A DNA stretch of 64,000 nt, from positions 1 to 64,000 of the forward strand of contig QPMI01000116.1 in NCBI GenBank assembly GCA_004431415.1. The letters run 5' to 3'. A program made the translations under genes and the position numbers. The stretch's first letter is position 1. Each line of letters opens with the position of its first letter. The notes beneath the pieces were generated by a model. It was not told the DNA's origin. It saw only the letters and a list, made by a program, of their open reading frames with translations, and searched no databases. Shown here in pieces: positions 1 to 10,886 of the stretch. This stretch comes from Cyanophora paradoxa (lineage: Eukaryota; Glaucocystophyceae; Cyanophorales; Cyanophoraceae).

Positions 1-147
1 CTTAGCCCGGCCCGGCCCTCTAGGGCAGCTGTATATGCGCCCGTCACCCCCGCCTTTAAAACAATGTAGACCTTAGTTCATTAGACCTTAGACCTTAGAA
101 TTGACCGGCCCCGGTCCGGCGCCTGACGAGAAGCCGCGGGCGGGCAG

Positions 148-3100
148 GGTCGGCGGGGCCCGCATGCTGCACGTCATCCAGGTGCCCGCCCCGCCCCGTT
201 TGCCCCGCACCGCCCCTCACATTGTTCAGGCGGTGTTCCGGGGGCGGCTGGGGGAGATGGACCCGCTCGCCGGCGTCCGCGACCAGGAGATCCTCAACAC
301 CATCAAGGTGATATAATATAATAAGGATATCGATAATATATACGTTAGCAAGTGAAAATGGATATAAGGATATGATAATAAAAATAAGTCAGCTTAGCCA
401 CACGGGTCAAGCTTCGTCGCTCATGCTTAAGCAGTAGGCATTAGCGCTAAAGATTCCTTTGCTCAAGCGTTAGGCGTCAGTCCTTAAGCTTCCTTCGCTA
501 GCGCTGACGCCTCTCCTACTACCTTAATGCGAGATGCCGTTAAGAGAGCTTAGGCATAAGCCTTATGTTGCCCACTGCAGTCCCTCCGATGCTTCCTCTC
601 CTCCTTCGCTGGCGCTCCTTCGCCTCTCCGCTTATGTTTTAGCGTTAGGCATAAGTGCTTGAGCTTCCTTCGCTGACGCCTCCTCCTCTCCGCGCGCCGG
701 CAGAACTCGACGGGGATCAACGGCGCCGTCTCGCTGCCCCGCATCGTCCAGCACCTCTGCCGCAAGCAGGCGCGCCCGCGCCCGGCGCCCCTTCTCTCTT
801 AGGGCCTCCAAAACCCCGCCGGCCCCCCCGCCTCACGTCGCCCCCGCGAGCAGATCGCGCGCATGCGGCAGCCCTGCGCCGAGGCGAGCGAGCGAGCCCT
901 ACCCTCCCCTCCCCCCCCCCTCCCCCCCTCACCCCCTCTGGCAGCTGGTGGGGATGCTGCGGGACGAGGTGGAGGGCATCCTCGTCTACTCCGCTTCTAA
1001 GGTAGAGCATGTATAATAATTAAGTCCATGTGCTTTCTTTCTCGTCTACTCCGTTCTTAAAGCTTCCGTAAGATTCGTACAAGTTAGAGTCTGTCACGGC
1101 ATCATCGCCTACTCCTTCTCCAAGCTTTCTTCTGATAGATTCGTGCCCTCGACTACGCCTCTTATCCGGAATCTTTTAGAGCTCTGCGATGCTGCTGTAG
1201 CGGTAGAACGCCGCCCCGCCCCGCCCCTTGGCGAGCCGCGGGGCCGCCCGGCTGACCGGCCCCCGTACCCCCCGCAGAAGCTGGCGGCGTACCCCGAGTT
1301 CCACGCGGCCGTCCTCTCCGCCGCCCGCGCCTTCCTCCAGGCACGCCCCCCCGCCCGCCCCACGAATTCGTTTAGGAGAACGCCCCCATATAGCTTATAA
1401 AGCACATGTAAGCCCCAAGCACATACAAATAGAATAAAAGAACGCCTCCCTAATACGCCCGCTCCTTCCTGCAGGCACGCCCCCCCGCCCCCCCGCCCCA
1501 ACGATACTATATGTGCCCGCCCCTAATCGAAGCCCGCCCCACGAATTCGATTAGGGGAACGCCCCCCAAGCTTAGGTTTTCTGTGGAGAGCTTTAGTTCT
1601 ACTGCGGAGAGCTAGAGACGACGACGGGGACGGCCCTTCGCCGCAGCCATAAGCTTCGAAGCTAGCGCTGACTTCGGGGCCGGCCGGCGGCCCTTTAATT
1701 CTCCGCAGGAGTGCTTCGAGCTGGCGCTGAAGAAGGCAGAGGCGTACCTCGAGATGCAGCTCGCCTACGTCAACACCGGTGCGAAAGCGCGCGCGCCCCC
1801 CTGCGGAGTCGAAGTCGAAGCAAAGGAGTTAGAAGATCGATGTGTTGGAACCTTGGTCTTGTACTTAGGCTTCGACGCTAGTGCTAGTGCCCCTCTATCG
1901 CTCTGACCGAAGTCCACTAGCTCGCCTACGTCAACACCGGTGCGCGTCAGAGCACCTTAGACCGTAGCCCGCCCCGCTCCCGCCCCCGGCCCGGCCCGCC
2001 CCGGCCCTCTAGCTCTAGCTCGCCTACGTCAACACCGGTGCGCGCCCTACGGTGGAGTCGAAGTCCACTAACCCGCTAACGCCGGAGTTGAAGGAAGCTA
2101 ATGTCCGTATAAACTTCGAGGCCAGTGCTAGCGCCTTCTAACTCGACCCGAACTCGGCCCGCATCATTCTGACCTTGGCCCGCGCGCCGGCCCCCCGCGC
2201 GCAGAGAACCCGGAGATCCTGTCGGGGACCTACGGGCTCGCCCTCCCCGCCACGCCGCCCCGCCCGGGGGACCGCTGCGGCTCGGCCGCCCCGCCCACCG
2301 TCTCCCGCCGCTCCTCCGCCCCGGGCGTCCCCGGTGCCGCCCCGCCCCGCCCCGCCTCCCCTCACCTGACGCCGCCTCACCTGAGCGCCCGTGAACGCCG
2401 CAGAGTCGGTGGGGGGCAGCCCGCGCAGCAGCGTGGGCCACAGCGTCACCGGCCGCGTGCGCTGTCCCGTGCCTCTTCCTGAAAGCATGCGTGCGCGGGC
2501 CCCTCTAACTTGCGCGTGCGGGCGCAGGCGGCGGCGGCGGCGCGGGCGACGGTCGACTACATCGCGGCGCACGTCCCGGGCCGCGAGCCGCCGGCGCGTG
2601 CCCACCCCTTCCCCCGCGCCGCGCTTGGCCCTTGCACGCTTTGCTCACCTGCGTTGCGTTCCCCGCAGGCGAACCTGGCGCTGGGGGACGTGCGCCGCCG
2701 CCTCGTCTGCGAGGGCTTCCTCGCCGAGCGCGGTCCGCCTACCCCCCTCCCCTCCCCTCCCCCCCAGCCTACCCCTCTGCTCCTTCCCACACCCTACCCT
2801 ACCCTACCGTCTACCCTCCCCTCCCCTCCCGATCCGTGATAGAGGGGACGCCGCCCGCCCGATGCCTGGAGACCCGTCCTCTCTCCTGGGCGCCCCCTCG
2901 CCCTCCTCCTGATTGCATCCCCATACCCCCCTCCTCCTCTCCCCTCCCCTCCCGCTCTTGCTCCCCGTCCTCCCTCTTGTGCCCCCCCCTCTCCTCTGAG
3001 CCCGTTCCGAGCCCAGAGGGCCGCCCCCGCCTTTCCCTCCCCCTTCGCCCGCCCGCCCGCCCGCCCGCACGCCCGCCCGCCCCTCCCGGCTCCCCTCCCG

Positions 3101-6100
3101 ACTCTCCCCTCCTCCGGCGCAGGGCGGGGCCTGCTGACGACGTGGAAGCCGCGCTTCGTCGTCTTCGACGGCGCCTTCCTCCACACCTTCCGCTCCTCCG
3201 ACGTGCGCGCCCCGGCCCCACGCCCCGCCCCAGCTTCTAGCGACTAGGCTGCGGATGCCCTAGACCTAGACAGGGACCAGCCCCTCCTCCTCCCCCTGAG
3301 CCCTCGGGGCACGCCACGCCCTCCGACGTGCGCCCGCCCCGCCGCCACGGCTATAGAGCGAGGGGAAGGACGAGGGGAGGCTCCCCCCGTCCTCCTCCTT
3401 CCCCTCCTCCTCCTCCTGCTTCCTAGAGGCCGCGCGCCGCGCCCACGCACATAGAACGAGGGGGAGGACGAGGGGAGGCCCCCCCGGGCCCCGCCCTCTC
3501 TTGCGCCCCTCCTCCTCCTCGCAGCCTAGAGGCGGCCTAGAACGAGAGGAAGGACTCGCCCTTCGCCCTTCTCCTCCTCCTCCTCCCCATCCTCCTCCCC
3601 TCCTCCGCACCCCGCCCTCGCCCTTCGCCCTTCTCCTCCTCCCCATCCTCCCCCTCCTCGCCTCACCCCTGGGGGCAGCCCGGGGAGCGGTCGCGGGCGT
3701 CGGTGTACGTGCCGGAGGCGGCCGTGCGCGCCCTCTCCCCGGACGAGGCCGGCGAGTTCCACGGTCCGGTCCCCGGCCCGGCCCGGCCCCTTACTAAAAG
3801 GCTTTTTAAGGCTGTAAGGAATGAAGGTTTTAATGGTCCTTAGCTCGATTTGAGCCGGCGCCGCCCGCTGACGGGGCTAAAGGCTTCTTTTTAATATTGA
3901 AGGCTTTTGAGCTCCGGTCCCGACCCGGCCCGGCCCCTTATTTAAGGCTTGGATCTAGCTTTGCCTCTCCCCCGACGAGGCCGGCGAGTTCCACGGTCGG
4001 GCCCCGGTCCCTTATTCAAGGCTTTTTAAGGCTTTAAGAATTGAGCTCTAGAGTACCCCCGGCCCGGTCTAGATCTTGGCTGGCGCTAGCTCTGCCTTGG
4101 CTTTCGCGCCCGAGCCTTCGGGCTGAGCCCAGAGCGGGGCAACAGCCTTCTCCTCTCCTCCGCTGGAGGGCTGGCGCTCAGATCGCACTCTAAGGCCTGG
4201 AGGCCCCAGCTCCTGCGGCCCCGCTCCGCCCCCCGCCCGGCCCCTTATTTATTTAAGGCTTGGATCTAGCTTTGCCTCTCTCCCGCCGAGGCCGGCGAGT
4301 TCCACGGTCCGGTCCCTGGCCCCTTACTTAAAGGCTTTAGCCCTCCGGATCCGGTCAAGCCCGGATCGACGCTAGAGCTCTCGAGTCTCTCTCCCGGCCC
4401 AGCGGCTTGTCCAAACGTTAACCCGCGCCCCCCGCTGAACGGGGCGGGGCCGGGGGGGTGCAGTCTTCTGCGTGCAGACGGCGGAGGCGCCGCACGTCTT
4501 TCGCGCCGACAGCGAGGTGTACCCCCCTCCCCTCCTACCGGACCCTGGAGCCGACGCCCCTCCGCAGGCGGCGATGTCGCAGTGGGTGGTGGCCCTCGCC
4601 AAGGCCCAGCAGCGCGCCCGCGCCGTGCGCGCGCTTGTCGAGCTCGCTAAGGCCGGCCCAAGGCTGGCCTGAGTCGACTCGCCTGAAGCAGATCGAGGAC
4701 GGGGTGGCGGAGGACGAGGAGGCGCCGCGGCGCCGCGGCGAGAAGAAGAAGGAGGGCGGCGAGGAGGAGGGGGAGGAGGAGGGGACCCCCGACCGCGAGG
4801 GCGACCGCGAGCGGCGCCGCAGGAGGCGCGCTTCTCCGGATTGAGCTTTTTAAGACCGAACTTCTGTTCTTAAGCTCCGACGCCGACGCCCTCTATAAGA
4901 TGGCCTCTATACATATATATATAAGATGGCCTCTGTAAGATGGCCTCTATAAGATGAGATGGCGCGCGCCGGCTCCGAGGCCATCCCCGCTTAAGCTTCT
5001 CAAGATTGAGCTTCTTAAGATCGAGTCTCCGTTCTTAAGCTCCGACGCATTCTTTTAGCTGGCTTCCACAAGCTCGAGCCCTCTTCCCTAAGGCAGGCTC
5101 AAGACTCGACCGCGAGCGGGGCCGCAGGAGGCGCGCGCGCCGGCGCCGAGGCCGCCCCCGCTTAAGCTCCTCACGATCGAGCTGCCTTCTTTTAGATGCC
5201 TTTAGCTGCCTTAATCTTCTCAAGATCCGACGCCCTCTATCAGCTGGTTTCTATGAGCTCGAGCCCTCTTCCCTAAGGCTCCAGCGCCCCGCAGGCGGGA
5301 GGAGCGGGAGAGGGAGGCGCGGCGGCAGGCGGGGGCGCCGCGCCCCGTGCGCAAGCGCGTGCGCGGGGCCCGCGCGCTGCGGGCGCCCCGCGGCGGCGAC
5401 TGGGCCGTCCACCTGCCCCCGGTGCGCATGCGCGAGAAAGAAGCATAAAGAACCATTCTACAGACGCCCTCACCCCTGCCCCGCCCCGCGCTCTCCGCCC
5501 AGCTCAGCCCCAGCTCACTGCCCCGCCCCGCCCACTCACCGCGGCTCTGCCGACCCCCACCTGCCTGCCCGTCATAGCCCACTCTCTCGCCCCTGGCCGA
5601 AGCTTCTCTCCCAGAGCCGCTCCTCACCGCCTCTCAGCCCCCGCTCACTGCCCCGCCCCCGCCCCCGCCCCGCCTCGCGCCTCAGATGCCGGGGTCGGTG
5701 CGGGCGATCGACCACCCGCACGACCGCGCCAAGGTCGCCGTCGTCAGTGCGCCCGATGTCCCCGCCCCCGCCCGCCCCGCCCCCGGCGCCCCTAGCGACC
5801 GACCGCCCGCTAACCTCGCCCCTCCTTCTCCACCGCCCTACCTCGCCCCGCCCCCCGCCCCCGCGCCCCCCAAATCAGAGAGCCGCCCCGCCCCTCCCCG
5901 CCGCGCGCCCCCCAAATCCTTCCGGACTCCAGCCGTCTAGACCTTGTCCCGCCCTACCCCGCCCCGTCCCCACCCCGCCCCGCCTCTCACCGCCCCCTGA
6001 CCTCGCCCCGCCCCCGCCCCCCGCCCCCGCCCTCGCAGAGGCGATGGTGGCGGCCTTTCTGGCGGCGGAGCGCAAGCTCGTTTCCGACGTCGGCCCCAAG

Positions 6101-8324
6101 ATCGCCATGCGCGCCCCGCCGGTTCCTGTAGCTACGTACTAAAACATATAATACTTTTGTCCACAAAATCGCGCCCAAGCTTAAGATCGCCATGCGCGCC
6201 CCGGCCCCGAACAGGATCATAAGCTCTTACGATCATAGGATCGTAAGATTAGCTATAGCTCTATGCTTAAGATCGCCATGCGCGCCCCGCCGGTTCCTGT
6301 AGCTACGTACTAAAACATAGAATACTTTAGAATCGCGCCCAAGATCGCCATGCGCGCCCGGCCCCGACCAGGATTCGCTCTTAAGGATGCACGATCAGCT
6401 GCAGTGCCGCCTTAGGCCTTAGCTTAGCTTGGGCTCGCCATGCGCGCCCCGCCGGCTCCTGCGCCCTAAGCTGCGTGAATCCTGTTCCCCGTTAGATATC
6501 TAGAAATCTAGAACCCCGATCTCTAGATCTAGCTGGAGACCCCGCCGCCCTCCGCCCGCCCTCCGCTCACCCCGCCGCCCTTTCCTCCGCAGGCACTTCC
6601 TGGTCAACCGGGTCCGTTCCCCTCCCCCCCCCCCCCTCCACCACCCCTATCAGCCCCTTCCCCCACCCCCCTCGCAGGTGCGGGACGGGCTCTACTCTGC
6701 GCTGTGCCGGCCGGCCTCGCTGGGGGACCTCTCGGGCCTCCTCAAGGAGCCGGAGGGCGCCGCGCGCCGCCGCGCCGAGCTGCGCGCCCGCGCCGCCGCC
6801 CTCGCCCGCGCCGCCGCCGTCCTCGCCGAGGTCCGCACTGCCCGGCCCGGACCCCGCGGAAGAGGTATAAGGCTCGAGAGGAAGAGGGTTTCAGCTTTGG
6901 AGCCGCTTTTTCTCGGCTTAGAAATCGCCGGTTGCAAGCGCGAGCCGCGCCTCTCTTCGGCTGACGAGGGCCTCGGCCTCTCTTCGGCGCGCAGGTGGGC
7001 GAGACGCACGTCGATGACTTCGTCCGCGCCGCCTCCGCCCGCGGGTGCCCCCGCCCCGCCCCGCCCCCCCCCGCCCGCCCCGCCCCGACTAGCTCCTCGA
7101 CTCCTAGCTAGCCTAGCCTGGCCTAGAGAGCTTCTGGGGTGCCCCGCCCCGCCCGCCCCTGCTTAACTAGCTCCTCGAAGTCTCGAATCCGGCTCCTCAA
7201 CTCATAGCTAGCCGAGCCTGGTCGCGGCCTTGAGAGCCTGGCCTTGAGTGCATCTCGAAGTCTCGAACCCGGCTCCTCGACTCCTAGCCCAGCCTATCCT
7301 AGAGAGCTTCGCGTCCCAGGCTTGTGCATCTCACCTCGCGCTCCCTGTCACGGCAGATCGGCGGGGCCGGGCGGCGCGGGGCCCTCGAGCTCGGCCCCCG
7401 GCGCCGACGGCCCCTTCGGCTTCCGGCCCCTGCCGCCGGCGCCGGCGCCTCCGACGGGGCTGTACCCCCCCGTGACCACGGGCGCGGCCTTTGCCCCCCC
7501 GCCCGTCTACTACCCCCGCAGCCCCAGCCGCAGCCGCAGCCTCAGCCGGCGTCGCCCTGGGCGGCGGCGGCGCAGGCGCAGGCGCAGGCGCCGATGCCGT
7601 CGGCGGCCCGCGCCCCGCGCCGGCTGCGGCCCCGGCCCGGCGGCGCCTGCCTCAGCCGCGCCGCCGGCCTCGGCGCCGGCGGCAGGGCGGGGGCGGCGGC
7701 GCCCAACCCGTTCCTCTCGGGAGGGCTCTCGGGCATGCTCTCGTACCGGCCGCCCCCGGCCGTTGCCGCCGCCGCCGCCTCCGCAGCCGCCTCCGCAGCC
7801 GCGGCTGCTTCGGCCGTCCCGCGCCCGACGTCGGCGCCCGGGCCCGCCTCCCCAACGGCCGCCCCCGCAGCCGCCCCGCCCCGCCCGCGCGGTGCGTCGT
7901 CATCCCGGCCCGCTCGGCTTGCGCGAACTTTGCGGCTCGGACGGACCGGGGCCCGGGGCGCAGGCTGGCCCGCCGGCGCTGCCCTCGATCCGCGCATCGC
8001 ACTCGGCCCGCGGGGCGCGCTCGCCGCCGGCGGCCACGGGCGACGGCGACGGCGGCGGCGGCGAAGCAATGGCCCCGCCCCGCGGGGCGAGCGCCTCCGC
8101 CCACTCCTCGCCCCGCCACAGCCCGGTGCGCGCGCTCAGATCAGGCTCAGATCAGATAGATCTGATCTGATCCGATCCCGCAGATTCCGGGCGCCGGCGC
8201 CGGCGCCGGCCCCTCGGCGGGGGCCCTGCAGGGGTCTATCACCCCGCCCGCGAGCGCAGAGGGGCGGCGCCCGCCCCCTCCCTTCCCCTTCGCCCGCCAG
8301 CCCGCGGCCGACCCGAAGAAGTGA
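148..8324 (+). CDS. Dynamin-related GTPase (classical/DRP2 type), 3' part: stalk, PH domain, GED and proline-rich tail; 5' end outside window
   Basis: Dynamins pinch off membrane vesicles by GTP-driven assembly on membrane necks. The GTPase domain lies left of the window. Stalk exons are 148-180, 230-307, 704-769 (ends CRKQ), 854-~890 (starts IARM), 945-1001, 1278-1340 and 1709-1778 (ends QLAYVNT, the family's ELAYMNT motif). The PH domain follows: 2669-2735, 3123-3202 (TWKPRFVVFDGAFLHTF), 3679-3763, 4464-4516 (HVFRADSE) and 4568-4645. An acidic/basic linker (~4689-4825, 5295-5421) precedes the GED: 5686-5746, 6039-6108 (VAAFLAAERKLVSDVGPKIA), a 19-nt exon 6593-6611 (HFLVNR) and 6678-6830. 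The tail is 6995-7044, 7357-~7886, 7964-8125 and 8184-8324, ending in TGA. Exon phases agree at most joins. Several introns start with GC. The tail exon from 7357 is out of frame by one base relative to its copy at 22.9 kb, so this copy's tail is damaged or the assembly has an indel. Confidence 0.9.
1779..2202 (+). repeat. Intron carrying three perfect copies of its own exon/donor junction
   Basis: The 24 bases spanning the end of the dynamin stalk exon and its GT donor (1760-1783) recur without a mismatch at 1921-1944 and 2019-2042 inside the following intron. The true acceptor is at about 2202, because only that join gives the family sequence YVNTENPEIL. The extra copies are therefore decoy donors created by duplication. 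Confidence 0.85.
3764..4463 (+). repeat. Intron carrying three copies of its exon/donor junction (PH-domain exon end)
   Basis: The exon end encoding DEAGEFH plus its donor (3742-3766) recurs at 3974-3998 and 4288-4316. The copies include the preceding CCTCTCCCC stretch and the following GGTCCGGTCCC. The copies lie inside an intron bounded by exon ends 3763 and 4464. Confidence 0.8.
6109..6592 (+). repeat. Intron carrying five copies of its exon/GC-donor junction (GED exon end)
   Basis: The junction AAGATCGCCATGCGCGCC, which contains the GED exon end and the GC donor, lies at about 6098. It recurs at about 6183, 6269, 6341 and, diverged, 6434. A larger unit of about 55 bases from the junction through GTAGCTACGTACTAAAACAT is duplicated at 6101-6155 and 6271-6330. 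Confidence 0.8.
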
Positions 8325-9121
8325 CGCGGCGCAAGGCCCAGGGGTGCACGCATGCGTATGCCGTGCGCATACGAACGGACTTGCCGCGCTCAGCCCGCCC
8401 TGGCCCATGGATGCATTTGTCCAGGCTGCTCTGTATCTGTCCTGTTGCCGGTATAGCTGCCACTGTTGCCGGTATAGCTTGCTACTATTACCGTAGACTT
8501 TGAGCCCATACTTATGCTTGGGCCGCCTCTAAGAGTCGGGGCTCGCGATATCGATCGGTAGTCGGGAGTCGAGATCCCGGACTCGGGACCGTCGTCCGCC
8601 GGGGATCCGGCATCATCCGGGAACTTCGGAACTGACATTATCCTGACATCATTCTGACATTATCGAGGCCTCGGCCTTGGCGCCCCCGCTCCGCCCCGCC
8701 CGGCCTCGGCGCCTGGATAATGTCGACCGGCGACGTCAGGCCGCGGCCTCCGAGTCTCCGAGTCTCCGACACTGAGACTCCGATCCCGACTATAGGCTCA
8801 TTCCCGACGCGTACGGTCCAGCACTGAGTGCCAGACTGCCAGTGTGCCACCATGTAGGCTGCCAATTGTTGTCTTTAATATCACTACCATGTAACACTTA
8901 ATTAATGCGCCAGTAATTAATGCGCTTTTGGACCCCATCCCCTAGTATCGATGACTCACTGATGAGTCATTTTGAATCAATCGAGCTCCGAAGTGGGGGT
9001 ACCGCGTCTGCAACCGTTGAACACACAGCTCTTAAATGTACCAAGCCCCACCGGTACGGCGGTACCCCTACCGCGGTCACCTAACTCATGAGTCATGAGT
9101 CATGATTCTCTGACTCATGAA
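8325..9121. other. Gene-free spacer with clustered TGASTCA motifs
   Basis: No coding sequence is supported. The unit TGTTGCCGGTATAGC is directly repeated near 8450 and 8468. TGACTCA/TGAGTCA sites cluster at 8952-8969 and 9085-9121. The cluster continues after the MITE, at 9608-9670, so the insertion split it. These motifs are the GCN4/AP-1 bZIP consensus; a regulatory role is only inference. Confidence 0.5.
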
Positions 9122-9607
9122 TAGGGATTTGGCCGGGGGGGTCAACCATTGGCCAGCGGCCCTGCCCGAGCCGCCAAAGCTCGGCCGCTGGCCCGGAGCT
9201 GGCCGCCAGCCTCCAGCCAGAACTTGACCGGCCAGCTGGCGGCCAGCCTCTTGCTAGGAGTCTGGGGCTTGGTCGGCCAGGCTGGCCAGCCAGCCGGCCA
9301 GCCGTAGAGCCCGCCCTCTAGATCTTTAATGAAAGCCTTGACGTAACTAGTAAACCCGATCTTATATCTTTTTAATGAAACTTGAAATCTGTTAATACCA
9401 AGTGCTGTAGAAATTAGCAAGCCTCCCCACCTCTAGCCTCGAGCCTGCGCCCCAGCAAGCCCCACCGGCCGGCTGGCCGCCTCATAAAGCTGAAAAGGGC
9501 TGGCCCGGCTGGCCGAGAAATCGGCGGGCTGGCCCGGGGGTCAAAGCCTTATGCCAGCCGGGCCTGAGCCGGCCAGCTGGTCGACCAGACCAGCGGCCAT
9601 ATCCCTA
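9122..9607. mobile_element. hAT-type MITE 1 (486 bp)
   Basis: Terminal inverted repeats TAGGGATTTGGCCG (left) and TAGGGATATGGCCG (right, reverse complement) are flanked by a perfect 8-bp direct duplication, CTCATGAA, at 9114-9121 and 9608-9615. Termini of TAGGG form and 8-bp target duplications are hallmarks of the hAT superfamily. There is no transposase reading frame; the interior is rich in GGCCAGC/GCTGGCC palindromes. It must have been mobilised in trans. Confidence 0.9.
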
Positions 9608-9796
9608 CTCATGAATCAATGAGAATCACTCACTGAGTCATACTATGATAATTGGACTCATGAATCATGATTCATGATCACCTGTACATGTCCCGGCCCC
9701 CGGGCCTCCCGGGCCCCGGCCGGGCCGCCGGGCCCGGCCGGGCCCGGCCGGGCGGGCCGGCGCCGCCGCGCCGGCCCGGCGGCCGCCGGCCGCGGC

Positions 9797-10295
9797 TAGG
9801 GGCGTGGACCGGGTCGGGGGGTCGGCCCGATCGACCCGACCCGCTCGCCCGGCCGACCCGACCGGGTCGACCCGGGTCGGCCCAGGGGGGGTACTTCTAT
9901 CCCGCCCTCGACCGAAAGAATACCGCAAACGTGATGAATTACATCGAAAACGTGCTACAATGCAGCAGATGCATTATAAAGATGCAATAGCTGCAGTATC
10001 TAGATGCATCTGTACATATCTGTATACGTACATGTACATCTGCATGCATCTGTGCAACATATAAGTGTAATACACATAGTATGTGTAATATAGACGAAGA
10101 TCGCAGCATCTATCAACACTTCAGAAAGGTGGAGAATGGTCCCCAAGGGTGTACCCAAGACCCTCCGGCCCGGGTCGACCCGGTTTGGGCCCGGATCGGG
10201 TCTGACCCGGGTCGGGAGGTCGGCCCGATCGACCCGCTTGCCCGGCCGACCCGACCGGGTCGACCCGGGTCGGCCCGGCCCGGTCCACCATCCTA
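9797..10295. mobile_element. hAT-type MITE 2 (499 bp)
   Basis: Termini TAGGGGCGTGGACCGGG (left) and TAGGATGGTGGACCGGG (right, reverse complement) are flanked by a perfect 8-bp duplication GCCGCGGC at 9789-9796 and 10296-10303. Subterminal blocks rich in GGGTCGACCC lie at both ends, and the AT-rich centre holds several ATGCATCTG/TACATGTA motifs. No coding capacity. Confidence 0.9.
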
Positions 10296-10352
10296 GCCGC
10301 GGCTGGCGCTAGGCATCCTAGGCTACAGCCTACACTGGCAGCCTACCGGTAC

Positions 10353-10878
10353 TAGTGCTGGGTTCAGTCAGGCTCCACCCCGGGCCCCTGACCCAGTCGC
10401 TCAGCCCCCCTGACTGTGACTGAATCAGTCAACCCGAGGTTCAGTCAGGCTACCGAGCCTACCGTGCGAAAACTGAGGAAAATTATCCGGAAATGACCCA
10501 GATGCGATCCATCTAAGTTGCCAAGCACAGTGCGCTGGCAGTTCATTATATAATTAGGCGAGCAAAGCTTAAGAACACCGTGGCACTGGTGAAAGGAATT
10601 CGGCCCCCGTTAGCGGCGGTTAGCCTCGTTAGCGCTAGCCTAGTAGCGCGGACGGTTTTGTTCAGATTTCGTTGTTTTTCTGGAGGTAAGACGACAGAAG
10701 ATCTAGATCCTTTTTAGGTCGATCCACGTCGAGCTTCAGATGGAAAAAGCCCACAGGTGGGCACGCTCACAGCAGGGTTTTGTATGGGACTGTGAGAACC
10801 TCAGTCGGCCAATTTGGTGACTCAGTCGGGTCAGTCAGACCCTCTGACTTTGACTGACAGTGACTGAACCCAGCCCTA
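10353..10878. mobile_element. hAT-type MITE 3 (526 bp)
   Basis: Termini TAGTGCTGGGTTCAGTCA (left) and TAGGGCTGGGTTCAGTCA (right, reverse complement) are flanked by a perfect 8-bp duplication ACCGGTAC at 10345-10352 and 10879-10886. The terminus TAGGGCTGGG is shared with the element at 33146-33693, so the two are related. No coding capacity. Confidence 0.92.
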
Positions 10879-10886
10879 ACCGGTAC

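Noticed and set aside
4858-5290. Extra exons in the linker region with repeated GACCGCGAGCGG..GCCGCAGGAGG (4801 and 5109)
   Set aside because: The second copy lies in an intron and repeats the exon end and GC donor. It fits the junction-duplication pattern rather than a separate exon.
7244-8496. Frames of 308, 390 and 222 codons over the dynamin tail
   Set aside because: They are alternative frames of the proline-rich exon and its introns; the last exon and stop are fixed by the identical duplicate at 23.7-23.8 kb.
9122-10878. A hAT transposase gene inside the MITE cluster
   Set aside because: No frame longer than about 110 codons and no transposase motif; the elements are non-autonomous.
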